From: Serpula lacrymans var. lacrymans S7.9
Lineage: Eukaryota; Basidiomycota; Agaricomycetes; Boletales; Serpulaceae
Direction of reading: 5' to 3'
DNA: 38,871 nt
Assembly (NCBI RefSeq): GCF_000218685.1
Contig: NW_006763299.1
Span: 1,938,655 to 1,977,525, forward strand
Positions 20,901-31,568 of the stretch are shown piece after piece. Under the pieces are notes generated by a model that was given only the letters and a program-made list of their open reading frames with translations, had not been told where the DNA came from and ran no database searches. A program made the translations under genes and the position numbers. How positions within the stretch are numbered: position 1 is the stretch's first letter; the number at the start of each line of letters is the position of its first letter.

Positions 20901-21059
20901 CTGTTTCGACTGTTCCACCGATGACAACGAGTTTCTACGCGTATACGTAGCGTCAGTTGACGAGACCATGAGATGCAGAGAGAGAGAGCGTACGAGTGTG
21001 TCTTGTATAGCGTTGGTGTTCATTCCCAGGGGGGAAAGCATGCTTTTGAGTGCCTCCAT
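17927..21059 (-). CDS. BCS1: BCS1-type mitochondrial AAA ATPase with charged C-terminal helix (22 exons)
   Basis: A 22-exon model from 21059 to 17927 gives 660 aa. Exons 1-17 are 21059-20994, 20934-20859, 20808-20760, 20694-20673, 20616-20436, 20384-20344, 20292-20237, 20185-20081, 20025-19900, 19845-19832, 19790-19739, 19685-19608, 19554-19507, 19449-19264, 19190-18857, 18803-18730 and 18673-18622. Exons 18-21 are four 24-nt micro-exons and exon 22 is 18253-17927. The N-terminal BCS1-specific part ([28 protein letters not shown]) carries an acidic insert (about 100-124). Then Walker A HGVPGSGKTS (258-267), Walker B ILLLEDLD (307-314), and the sensor/Arg-finger region [20 protein letters not shown]. 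Yeast Bcs1 (456 aa) inserts the Rieske protein into complex III. Here about 150 extra residues follow the AAA domain: a Lys/Glu helix and an acidic Ser-rich tail. This may be a fungal BCS1 paralogue rather than the strict orthologue. Confidence 0.88.
18307..18567 (-). repeat. Array of four 24-nt micro-exons, tandem exon duplication
   Basis: Exons 18567-18544 (REAKEKKE), 18492-18469 (AEERERKE), 18416-18393 (REEKAAKE) and 18330-18307 (QEEKEAKE) are each exactly 24 nt, in phase 0 on both sides, and end in Lys-Glu at a GT donor. Introns between them are 51, 52 and 62 nt. Acceptors are CTAG, CTAG, GCAG and AAAG, and donors GTATGT, GTAGTT, GTAAAC and GTGAGA. The flanking exons also end or start in the same kind of charged helix. 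Any unit can be skipped or added without changing the frame. Confidence 0.85.
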
Positions 21060-24000
21060 GGCGGGAAGGTATAGGAAAGAAAAAACGAAAAAGTAGGAGG
21101 CGCATTTGAGCCCGTCTATGTCGGCCTTATAAGAATTAACAAGCGCCTCGTGTTACAAAATTGTAACAGGGAAGCGGATTGCCAACATAATAAAACGGTA
21201 TCAATACTAGTACTTCATTCGGTACGCTTCCCGATAACAGAACATAATAAAGTGTGCAGGCGTGCGATCACTCAATCTCAAGGCATACCTCATCCAAAAT
21301 GGGCCACTGTCTGCTAGATAAGCACCATTTCGCTAACGAATCTGCATCCTGAAACTTCATATCCTCAGTGAATCCTTAAGAGAGCTTAGAATGAGTGCAA
21401 TTTACGTCGTGGCCTAGCCGTCCTCGGGGTTTGACTGCAATATTTATTAGGAAATAAGGAAATGAAAGGGGCGGAGTCTAGCAGTCACTAGTAGCCGTTG
21501 GCGCACGGGCAAAGCTTCGTGTCACGGCTCATTATGGCATATACTATGAAGTTAACGTTCAGGAACCCACGTCGCACTCACCTCCTAGGCTACTCACGCT
21601 TCTTTATAACCTGAAACTCGTCGTATTTTACCGCAGCCAAGTGTCATACGCCAGCTGGTCCATGCGTCGGCGCAGGTAACTGAGGTCTATCACTTCCTGC
21701 TTGAGCCTCGCCCACGACGGAATGCCACTATCACTGTTGACGGACTCGGAATACTTGGGTCCTCACGTACCCCACGCCGCCAATTATAAACCTAATCTGG
21801 AACCTGTAAAGCCGGCCGATTATTATTAGCCGCAAAACGGCTGTAAGAACCTTAGTTTGTCCGAGTCGCATCATGCGGGAATACTGATTTGCAAAACCTT
21901 GAAGGATCACATCCTACCCTACCATGATGACTTTCGCCACCAGCCTAAACAAGTTCAAAGAGCTATTGGGGCGAGCATAGGCTGGATGGCATGATGGCGA
22001 CACGGTCCTAGCGCTTGGAAAACGAAAAAGCACAGGATGGTCCAAAGATTACGCTGATGACAGTTACCAAAGACGGTCAGAAAATTCAAAAAATTCCTTC
22101 GAGATACGTTCGGTCTTCAAGATCAGATCCAGGGAAGAGTCGCATCCGATGTGGCAATCGGGCCAACCTTGACTTATATGGAAACCTATTACGATCAGGT
22201 CGCAAATGGACTCGCCAGCATGAACATAGCAAGGTCAGACAGCCCATACTTTTGCGGGGAAATACCATTGTCAAAGACGTAAGTGCAGAAGAAACTGAAT
22301 GGACGAACGCTCCACAAAAGCATCCGGACCGCTCAATTGCTCACCCGCATCCTGAGATTTGGAGGGATAAGTATGTGATAAGTAGTACTATGCGAAAAAC
22401 ATGCCATTCCGCAACCGAGATTGACATCACTCGCTCGAACGGTCAGATGGCTGACGACAAGCCAGGTTACGTGCGTAAGAAAACTCCGATACGTAGTTCT
22501 CTGCGGAAAATATAAGACGCCTTGCGGTTCATCAAAATCAAAAACTGCGCGAGTCGGTTTCGAGCGCCTACCAGACTGTCACACCGAACCATTGACAGGC
22601 AGCCTGTAATGTATCATCTTTCCTGTCCTCATCTCCTTCACCAGGTGCACCGGTCACGGCGCGCCGGAATAATTACTGCGAACCGCAGAGGCGTAGAACA
22701 GCATGGCCCCGGAAATCATAATGTACTTTCATCAAACGCCACATGAGCAAGGGCGCCATGGTCTAGTAGCCAGCAGTCAAGGGTCGAGGCCTCCACTCAG
22801 CTATGATATATACCACATCAGGTTGTGATTAGAGGCAAATCACAAGGGAAGCGACGACGCACAGCAGCACAACATATCAGCAACGCTTGACACTGATGCG
22901 CCACGGCACACCCAGGTCGAGCGGAGTGCACACAGTACATGCAGTACCTACGCAGCATTAACCACAGCTCTCTGTAAACACATATCCAGGATATTCAACA
23001 GGCCGTTCGGATCTTGTAATGCTGTTCGACATCTATGTAGTCATGCCGTATCATAATGCAAGTCTGATGGATTCTGGAGAAGACGGATCTCAGCGGAGCC
23101 GTCGTGACTCATTGGAGCGGAGCTTGACAGATTCAAGTTGAGTCCACCAATCCAAGGATCCGCTTTGTAGGAGAACAAGATACAATCTTAAATCTCTCCA
23201 ATTCCAAGATAACGTTTGTTTGTCTTGAGTAACACCGTCCCGGATATCCGTATGTCTAAGAGCCTGAGATAGGAGCCAACTATTCCCAGAAAAGCTGTAA
23301 AAATGCCACGATCCTTAATCACCGTCCTACATTTCCAAAATGCAACGAGCATTACTTGTGTTGACTATTAGGGGAGACTACTGGAAAGTACTTTACCTTT
23401 CTGATACGGTGTCATCATCAGCAGGGTCGTTCTGATGGTGAGGCTGACGTTGATGACGGTCCAGGAAACAATGAGCCAGCAAGGGCGCCAACCAATGAGT
23501 TCGCTACGTAAAATCGACTCCGTGTTCAGGCAAGTGAGAAGAGAACACAACATCCTGACGTCCTGGTAAATAAAAAATAATTATTACCGACGAAACTGGG
23601 TAGGTTTACACGTGCATACCAAAGAGCCGGAACCTGGAAATACAGACTGTCAAAAATCCAAAAACTTTACAAATAGAAACGGTTTTTACGTATTGCGTGC
23701 ATTATAATTGCCTAGTATTTGCCGAACTATATGCTGGTTAAAGAATGTCCAGCTCGGACACCGCGGCTGCTACTGCAAAGGTACATCACCACACTGTGGG
23801 TATGCATGGAGTGTACGGATGGCCGTAGGAAGCTCCTGGGGGTGGTTACCTATGATTACACTATGAACTTGTGATACTAAGCGCTCAGAAGACTCACATG
23901 CATTGGCAAAGACGAAAAATACATTGAAATGATCCCGCAAGACTTTGAAAAAGTAATGGCAATACGCACATTCATTTACTCACACTAGTCTGAAGAGCGA

Positions 24001-24480
24001 TAGTCTGTTCTCAATGGCCCAAATAGCTTTCATCACGATGTGACCGTTTGCTTGTTTGTGGGTCAGATGCACTCTGACAATGTATTCTCCTACGCGGCAA
24101 CCTCGGGATTTGATGTCAAAGGCCGCAGTATTGGTCTGACTAAGAAGAACACTGATTAGCTTGTACGAGAGGTCAGTGGAGATGCCACACTAATGATTTT
24201 CGGTCAGAACAAAAATAATCCGTTGACAACGAATACCACTTGAACAGGTAGAGGGGTTCTCGTAACAAAAATGAGAGCACATGATTGCATAGACTTCAGG
24301 CGGAACAACTCACAGCGCGTTTGTTCTAGCAGCAGACACGTTGATTATAGCAAAAAGATATCATCACGAGGCAGGTCTTCATCATACAAGCGAAATTATC
24401 TAGATGAATGATTTCCAGCCAATTGCAAACGTTGACATATTAACTACTAGGTAAAAAGGCACCACCAAGAGAGACTCACG
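21060..24480. other. 3.4-kb region without a confident gene
   Basis: It begins with the upstream region of the BCS1-type gene. At 21924-22275 (plus) an ATG start (MMTFATSLNKFKEL) and, after a possible intron ending at 22063, a frame containing FGLQDQIQGRVASD and MNIARSDSPYFCGEI up to a GTAAGT donor near 22278 look protein-like. A 166-codon ORF in another frame (22015-22515) overlaps it. At 23560-23390 (minus) a hydrophobic frame contains GWRPCWLIVSWTVINVSL and ends at a GTAAAG donor, which suggests an exon of a membrane protein. I could not link either to further exons or to a family. They may be decayed genes. Confidence 0.3.
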
Positions 24481-25321
24481 TTAATCTCTACGCGGAAGTT
24501 CACCCATTTCCACCTCATCCTCGTCCCGCGGGTGTGAGACCACTAGCCCCTCTGTCATTTCTCTCTTAACGCACAGCTGCTCGGCAATAACTATTGTCAA
24601 TGCAGAGCTCGCTATCATGACTAACCAAAAAAAGAAGGAGGTGGGTATTGATGCTGAGTAATAGGTTGTGAGAACAAGGTGGTTAAACAAGAGGGTCAAG
24701 GTGAAATCCAAAATCAGACGAGGTCGCCGTATTAAGAAACATAAGTAATATATGCTATACAAAAAAGGGGTGTTCAATTTACACCTGCCAAGTTATCTCA
24801 AATAAAGTGGAATATATGCTTACTCGGCGCAAGATGCAAGCATCCAACAGAAAGCCAAGGTCCATCCACGCTTTGGGTCGGTAGTGCCGTCCCATTGACC
24901 TTCCTGCCATCCACTCCCTACCTTCTTCCCCATGCTCCATGCGCCAGTGTATTGGTTCCAACGCCCCTGTCCTGGGGTAATGGGCACAGTAGGTAACCCA
25001 GCCATCTCGCGCCAATCCATGACCATCCCTATTGTGAGTGCCGGCATACAGCGATGAAGATGAAAATGACTTGATGAGCTGGCGAGATTACATACCAACA
25101 TTAGCTGGCCCTCCTTCATATATAAGCAAGCTCTTTTCAGCAAACATGGCGAGGCAGGGGGGTATTATAAGGGAAAGTGTAAGATAATGAAGTGTCTGCA
25201 TTGATACGATCTGTGCGGAAAGGGTTAGCTTAGTTGACGTTCAGGAGTTCATAAGATATTATTGACACACCTGGGATATGAGTAGAACAGGATCCCAGCT
25301 GGTCGACGAGCGTGGTGCCAT
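24481..25321 (-). CDS. SYS1: SYS1-family Golgi/TGN membrane protein
   Basis: Four exons: 25321-25271, 25210-25096, 25028-24824, 24754-24481 (phases 0, 1, 0-carry as required), 214 aa. The hydrophobic blocks are around LHYLTLSLIIPPCLAMF, the WTLAFCWMLASCAD/IYYLCFLI region, LDFTLTLLFNHLVLTTYYS, and PTSFFFWLVMIASSALTIV. The last two, with RRPRLILDF before and AEQLCVKREM after, are the signature of SYS1. The C-terminus is acidic and cytosolic. SYS1 is a multi-pass protein that recruits the Arl3/ARFRP1 GTPase to the trans-Golgi network. The third intron acceptor was chosen at 24754, so that ASCAD-IYYL joins cleanly. An alternative acceptor about 24 nt earlier would add a few residues. A soluble loop of about 50 residues (TPGQGRWNQYTGAWS...) sits between segments 1 and 2. 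The gene diverges from the dipeptidyl aminopeptidase gene. Confidence 0.88.
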
Positions 25322-25533
25322 ATTGCGTTTGTCGGCCAGTTCCACCCTGACAGTTCTATGGCAAGTGCGTTGGATGTCAGGAAAACTTGAAGACTAGTAC
25401 TGCGGAAGAGTGGGGTTAGGGTTTGGTTATCCTTGGGGTACGGAAAAGGAAATGCTTTGAGGTTCACATCGGCTGCGAGCAACGCTGCGAACAAATCCCG
25501 AGCCTTCTAGCTCACAGGGCGGAGAGGTGCATT
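25322..25533. promoter_or_regulatory. Bidirectional promoter of SYS1 and the dipeptidyl aminopeptidase, with telo-box
   Basis: 212 bp separate the two divergent start codons, so one short region must serve both. It contains AAACCCTAA on the minus strand (25416-25424, in GGGTTAGGGTTTGG), 95 bp from the SYS1 ATG and 110 bp from the other. The same nonamer lies 99 bp upstream of ATP4. A role as binding site is inference. Confidence 0.45.
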
Positions 25534-28500
25534 ATGCAACCCCCATCCAAATACGAACGTATCTCAGAGGACGAAAGCGAAGAGCTTCGACAGATTGCTT
25601 CTTCCTCCAACCACAACCGTCTCCTAGACCGTCAGCCATCGATGAAGTCTGTCCATTATGAAGACAACTCTGACGACGAAGACGAAGTTCTTCTCGAGAA
25701 GAATGGTCCCCATTCCCCTGGGTATGCTGAGCGAGGTACTCGTGATATCGATATAGACGAACCAGAAAATGGGCTCGTAGTTGGTGGCAAGAAGGTGGGT
25801 GGTGTTTGTGAGTGGAGGCTCACGCAAGCTCAAAGAGCGTCAACCACCTATGCAGAGACCCTCGACGCTGCGGTGGCTGGTTATGTCCCTAGCTACACTC
25901 GTTATCTTCGCAGCAGGTATTGGCTTAATTGCTGCTAGGACATATACTGGAGGAGCTCCTAGAATTCATGGTAACCAGAAGATTACAATGGACCATGTAT
26001 TCAACGGGACTTTCGCTGCTTCCAGCCAAAATTTGAATTGGGTCCCCGAGGGTACGATCAACGTTTTTCTTGGTATGCCTGACTGAAACAAGGTCGCAGC
26101 TGGGGACGGTGTGTTCTCGATTTTCCAAAATGCGGCAGTCAAATTAGTTGACTTGAAAACCAACACGACAACCACTCTGGTTACGATGAAAGATGTGAAA
26201 GACGTGGGTACACTATCTCTCTCTTAACATCGCGTCTTGAAAGCGAAGGTTTATAGGAAAATGGACAATATATTTACTGGTCAAGTTGGAAGCTTTCTGC
26301 TGATATGAAGTATATGTTAATCAAGGCGGACCATCTTAAGGTATCTGTTTCTTTCGCCCCCACTCTCTGTTCTTAGCCTAACATTCATACCGGAGCAATG
26401 GCGTTGGTCCAGCTTTGGAAATTACTATGTGCATAATCTAGAAACTAAAACAACATACCCCTTGATACCACCAACCAATCCTCCCGTAACAGCATACGCT
26501 ACATGGTCTCCTATCGGCCAATCGATAGCGTACGTGACTAACAACGACCTTTATGTTCTTCCTTCACCAACGTGAGTGATTATTTACTATTTCGACGCGT
26601 GTATTCTTCTGAGAAACGTGAAACAAGTGCTTCATCTTCTGCTATTCGTGTTACAACTGCCGGAAATGCTTCTCTATTCCATGGTGTCCCAGACTGGGTT
26701 TACGAAGAAGAGGTTTTCTCAAACGATTTCGCCCTCTGGTGGTCTCCCGACTCGTCCAAGGTCGCGTTCCTTCGCCTTGATGAGACTCTGGTCGACGAAT
26801 ACAAATTTCCCGTCTATAACCCTACGGATGATTCCTCAGCTATTTTCCCTTATACAGAGGAGATAGTAATGAAGTACCCCAAACCTGGATACAACAATCC
26901 TCTCGCTTCAATTCACGTCTTCGATTTAGCTACATATCTGGAAGAAAATGAGTCGAATGCAAGTGAATTCCCCATAGAAAATGCCACGTTCGAGCTTGAG
27001 TGGGAGGGCCGGCATCCAGCTGAGAATAGCATCATAGGACAAATTAAATGGCTTGGTAACGACACTTTAATCCTGAAGGAAGTCAATCGCGCTGCAGACG
27101 ACGGAAATGTGGTACTCTTCAATCTCGGTAACGCCAGTGGTGTGGACGCAACTACTGGTACTGTTGTTAGGAAGCTCGGAAAGGATGGCGAGGAAGGCGA
27201 TGATGGCTGGATTGAAAGTGTAAATGCACATACTTTTTTCCATGCCATATGGGTCACTAATGATAATTTCTTTTCAGGATCAGTACATCTACCCACTTCC
27301 CGAGAGTTTAACTGGAGGGTCTCCCGCTTATCTAGATGTTGTACCCGATGCAAACGGTTACAACCACATCGCTCTTTTCAACCCTGCTGACTCTAGTACT
27401 CCTCGTTTCCTCACGTCAGGTACTTGGGAAGTTACAAGTGGCATAAAAGCCGTTGATGCCGAAAGAGGTCTTGTGTAAGCATTGTGTATCAGTTAAGGGT
27501 CACCAAACCTCTCAAATACTTGAACAGCTATTTTCAGGCAGCCACCCCATCCATTGAGCGTCATATATATTCGGTTTCTCTTGCCCTTGATAGTTCATTT
27601 ATCCCGGCCGAACCCACCCCTTTGACAGATACATCTTCTCCATCTTCTTACAGTGCTAGCTTTTCGCCCGAAGCCGGATTTTACCTCCTCAGTTACCAAG
27701 GACCTAATGTACCTTGGCAACGGGTTATTCAAGTCGATAACACAGGCGCGAATCCTATTCATAACAAAGTGTATCGGAAACAATGCAACTGACTGAAACA
27801 CTTATTGTAGATTTTACTTATGTTTTGACGGAGAATCCCCAGCTGAATGAAACACTCAGTCGGTTTGAAGCTGCAGTGGTCACATATACTACAATTGAAA
27901 GCGATGGCTACGGTATGTAAAATCTACAACATGGACAAACACGTACTCAGAGCAATGTGATCTAGAGCTGAATGTCAAAGAAATCCGCCCGCCACGCATG
28001 GATGACTCAGGACGGACCAAGTACCCTGTTATGTTTTTCCAGTAAGTACATGATATATTCTTATCATCAAATTTTCTGTTCACCACCCCTTATCATAGGT
28101 ACGGTGGCCCTGGCAGTCAGAAAGTAGATGTGAATTTTAACCGTGACTGGCAGGATTATTTGGCCTGTGGATATCAGTACATAACTGTGATTGTGGATGG
28201 AAGAGGCACTGGATATAAGGGTCGGAAGTTGCGGAATCCCGTGCGGAACAATCTTGGGTACTGGGAAGCTCAAGACCAAATCAATGCTGCCCGGTGAGTT
28301 CCCGTTGAGCTTATGATTTTGATATCAATCGAAGCTGACTGTGCCTAAGTATATGGGCGGGGAAAGATTATATTGACCCGAAACGAATTGGCATCTGGGG
28401 CTGGGTAAGTTTATATTGTACATGTCATAGTGGAAGATTCAACCGATGTTGCTTTGTAGTCTTATGGTGGATTCATGAGTTCTAAAGTTGTTGAAGCGGA

Positions 28501-29058
28501 TGCCGGCATCCACTCGCTGGCCATTGCTGTAGCGGTAAGTCTGATTGACATTGCCACGTTTGCCTTACCCATACCAACTATATTCTAGCCTGTGACAAGC
28601 TGGCGTCTGTACGGTAAGCACAGAGCTCTGAGAATTTGCATCAATAGTCTGAATCTACACGTTGTACCTTAAGATTCCATTTACACAGAACGATATATGG
28701 GCCTTCCCGAGAAAAACCCAGCAGGGTACATCAATGCCTCAATATCTCATGTCGAAGGCTTCCACAATGTCGATTACCTACTTGCTCATGGATCAGGGGA
28801 TGACAATGTTCACTACGCTAACTCTGCGCATCTACTAGACATGCTGACCAGGGCGCAAGTCCGGAATTTCAGGTTTAGAATGTTCACGGATAGGTGTGTA
28901 CACATGTTTGACTGATCTGATGTTTTGTATTGACCCGGTTGGCCATATCCAGTGACCACAGCATAAACCTACGGGGAGCCAATAGGGAGCTTTACGAGTA
29001 CATGACCCTCTTTTTGGTGGAAAAGTGGGGGAAAGGTGGACGCCGACGTGGTTGGTGA
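25534..29058 (+). CDS. Type II membrane dipeptidyl aminopeptidase (Ste13/Dap2, S9B family)
   Basis: Sixteen exons: 25534-25794 (or 25776), 25829-26051, 26100-26203, 26257-26340, 26396-26571, 26628-27219, 27278-27474, 27528-27745, 27811-27912, 27966-28041, 28099-28293, 28350-28404, 28460-28534, 28589-28613, 28674-28893, 28953-29058. They give about 902 aa (yeast Ste13 931, Dap2 818). The N-terminus is acidic and cytosolic, with one membrane anchor at about 104-122 ([19 protein letters not shown]). A beta-propeller follows ([23 protein letters not shown]), then a prolyl-oligopeptidase catalytic domain with nucleophile GW-SYGGF (Ser762), the HGSGDDNVH Asp motif and SDHSI His (870). It cleaves N-terminal X-Pro/X-Ala dipeptides in late Golgi or vacuole. 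Intron 8 starts GC. Exon 14 is only 25 nt. Intron 1 would be 34 nt with the 25794 donor but 52 nt with GT at 25777. Confidence 0.9.
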
Positions 29059-29303
29059 GGAACGTAAGTTTCTTACAAATATGGGAACGGTGCCAGGTTT
29101 TGCGGTGTATAAGCGTATATAGTAACGACGGCCAGATGAGACTGCTGGAGCTGAGCGCTTCATTGTGTTAGACGCGTGCGGACAAACCTAGGCTTCACAT
29201 CCAGGTGCAATTCCAGGCCCGGTATTTGTATTGTACGGCTCGGCTTGGCTGTACAGCGTCTGGTGTGACTTGTCGTCAAATGCGAGCTATCTGGTAATGC
29301 CCT

Positions 29304-31051
29304 ATGATACTTGGCTATACCCTGCATCTACCGTCTCGTTTCTCTCCTGTACGGGCAAAGCAGCTGTGTGATGATAGCGGGGTGATGTTGGTGGGCAACG
29401 CTGCATGCCGCAGCGACGAAGGGACCCTGACGAAGTCTGTCAAACGTGCTCACGACAGACTCGGACCAGACGATGACGGCTACAGGGATGCACTCGTCCT
29501 GGACAGACAACTTGAGTATGATAGCCTGAGTGCATCGTCCAGCACATCGTCCAGCAACTCCAAGCGTCGGCGCATCTCACTTCTTCCAGACGACAAATAT
29601 GCTTATACCATTAGCTGGAACAAACTGTCCTTCAGCAGCGATGAACCTAATACAATCGAAGCTCATAACCCGAAATTCAGAGGTGGCGTAGCACACGCCA
29701 TAGAACAATGCGCTTATGATTGGGAGGGATTGAAAGAATTATCTGCAGAGGCTACAGAGAAATACGATAGTATGTTTTCCTACTTACGGCTTTTAATGTT
29801 AAGCTGGCTCATAGTAGTATGTAGGTTATCTCGTAGCCGGTGACAGTGCTGGAGCTCTCTGCAAACTGCAAGACGTTGTCCGAGGATGCAATCAGTTTCT
29901 GTCCTGCCATCGCGATCTCCCGCTGGCACGCCTTTATGACATCCCCGCGGCTACTCCTGCTTCTACCCAGAATTCAACCTCTCCAGCTACTTCACCCGAT
30001 AACCTTGAAAGTTCTGATTGGGAACGAGAAGAGCAAAAGCCGCCAGATCAAGACTGGATAAGGTTCGTTCACACCGTTTTTCCATTTCACTCGTCTGACA
30101 TTAGATTTTTTGTATTCTCTGATAGATATAGGGAACACCCCAGTGCCGTCCACGCCATCCTCGGAACAGCGTTATTTCTTTTGGGCAAATTGATAGCACA
30201 GGATCCCTCTTTGGCGCGCACCGGAGAACCAACAAACCCATCTCCTTACTGGCTCATCGCTTTAGATGTATTTGAAGCAGGCGATAATCTTCCTAGTCCC
30301 GCTTGGGGGCAACGCTATGTCAATATTGTTGACGATAACTGGCAGATGTATGTCGTTTGGGGGCGAGTGCTAGTCGCACTCGCGGATCTGGCAACGAAGA
30401 AGGCCAGCGAGGATGCAACAAATGGTTCCTCGTCGCAGGCTTCTATGTATAGGTATAGAAAAGAATGGCCTACGAGCTCGCCATTCGCTGCGATTATAGC
30501 CCATTGCTCTCCGCTGGCAAATACGATGTCACTTTCAGACCCTTCAGCTCACGAATTTTTGATGTTAGCCATGGATCAATTCTCGCGGGGAATTTTTCAT
30601 ATGCCTCGTCCACCCCTTCCTTCTGACGATTCACTTTGCGAATACAATGCTTTCCTACCAACCAAATTTTGTCATGAAAAAGAGCTTTTCACCATAGCCT
30701 CCGATGTACTGGATGTAGCTGAACATCTGGAGGTACCTTCAGAACGGCGTTATTGGGCGTCGTGGGTAGACTCTGTATTCAAACAGATCGAAGTAGGGAG
30801 TGCTGGCATATACAACGACCAGGCTATACACTCGAGACGCAAGTGCTGGTTGATCATAGATAGCACTGCAGCTGAGAGGCTCGAGATGGCTTGGAGCAGT
30901 GGCAGGGCAGAAGTCCTGACATCCGTTGAGGCGGAGGTGAGGGAAGATCATACCATGGGTGAGTACCCATTTATGATGCATGCATGAAAAGATGAGATCA
31001 CTAAGAAGATAGCCACTCACAGCTGTATCTTCTCTTGAACGGGTGCAGTAA
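29304..31051 (+). CDS. Unknown protein, 517 aa, conserved-looking
   Basis: Four exons: 29304-29769, 29837-30062, 30126-30958, 31023-31051 (phases 1, 2, 1). Donors are GTATGT, GTTCGT and GTGAGT, and acceptors TAG, TAG and CAG. Reading through the last donor instead would end the protein at 30987. The N-terminal 90 residues are polar with a Ser-rich, basic patch (contains NSKRRRISLLPDD), a possible nuclear signal. Next come a helical region (FRGGVAHAIEQCAYDWEG, then GDSAGALCKLQDVVRGC), a Pro/Ser/Thr linker and a long folded part (HAILGTALFLLGKLIAQDPS, LARTGEPTNPSPYWLIALDV, DNWQMYVVWGRVLVALADLA, YWASWVDSVFKQIE). There is no signal peptide and no motif that I recognise. Codon use and splice sites look like those of the surrounding real genes. 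It starts 245 bp after the peptidase gene and converges with the carrier gene. Confidence 0.75.
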
Positions 31052-31568
31052 CATGTTCTTTCACCGAGTGGTTTACTTAATAATCTCGGGTGCGTATATT
31101 TGCATGGTTTTCGATCCTTTAAATGTAATACTCAAATTTAACAGTAAGTCATCTCGTCGAGGCTCTCTTGACCCTGGTCGAATTCACGTTGTATGGAAAT
31201 CAACACTCTACCCTCTCACGTGCATAGGATGCGCGCTATGACTGAGCTCTCACATGGACGGGGAACCACAACGTTCCGCCCAAGCTCACGACGACAACGA
31301 ATCGATATGCCATAGATTTCTCCATCATAATACTTTAGTCTTACTGGATATATACACGTTTGTTAGGAAAATTCACTCTCACTAGTGTCGGATCACTCAG
31401 CATTTGTATTATATGCATTGCATGTTTCTACTCTAATTTGGCCTTTCGGATAGAATGTTGTATATAGGACGTCTGCCCTGGGGCTATTACTATAGCTTGA
31501 AATATAAGGGTATGGTACATGGTGTGTTCGTCATGCGCGAATGAGATAGTATATACATCATTACATTG
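31052..31568. other. Convergent 3' spacer
   Basis: 517 bp between the stop codons of the unknown protein and the mitochondrial carrier. It contains AT-rich sequence and short ORFs without support. Confidence 0.5.

Noticed and set aside
22015..22515. 166-codon ORF
   Set aside because: Very Arg/Lys/Ser-rich with no motif. An overlapping frame is more protein-like and ends at a splice donor, so the long ORF is probably chance.
22751..22795. tRNA-like A box (TGGTCTAGTAG) and near-B box (GGGTCGAGGCC)
   Set aside because: Only 11 nt lie between the boxes, no cloverleaf can form, and the B box has a mismatch in its core.
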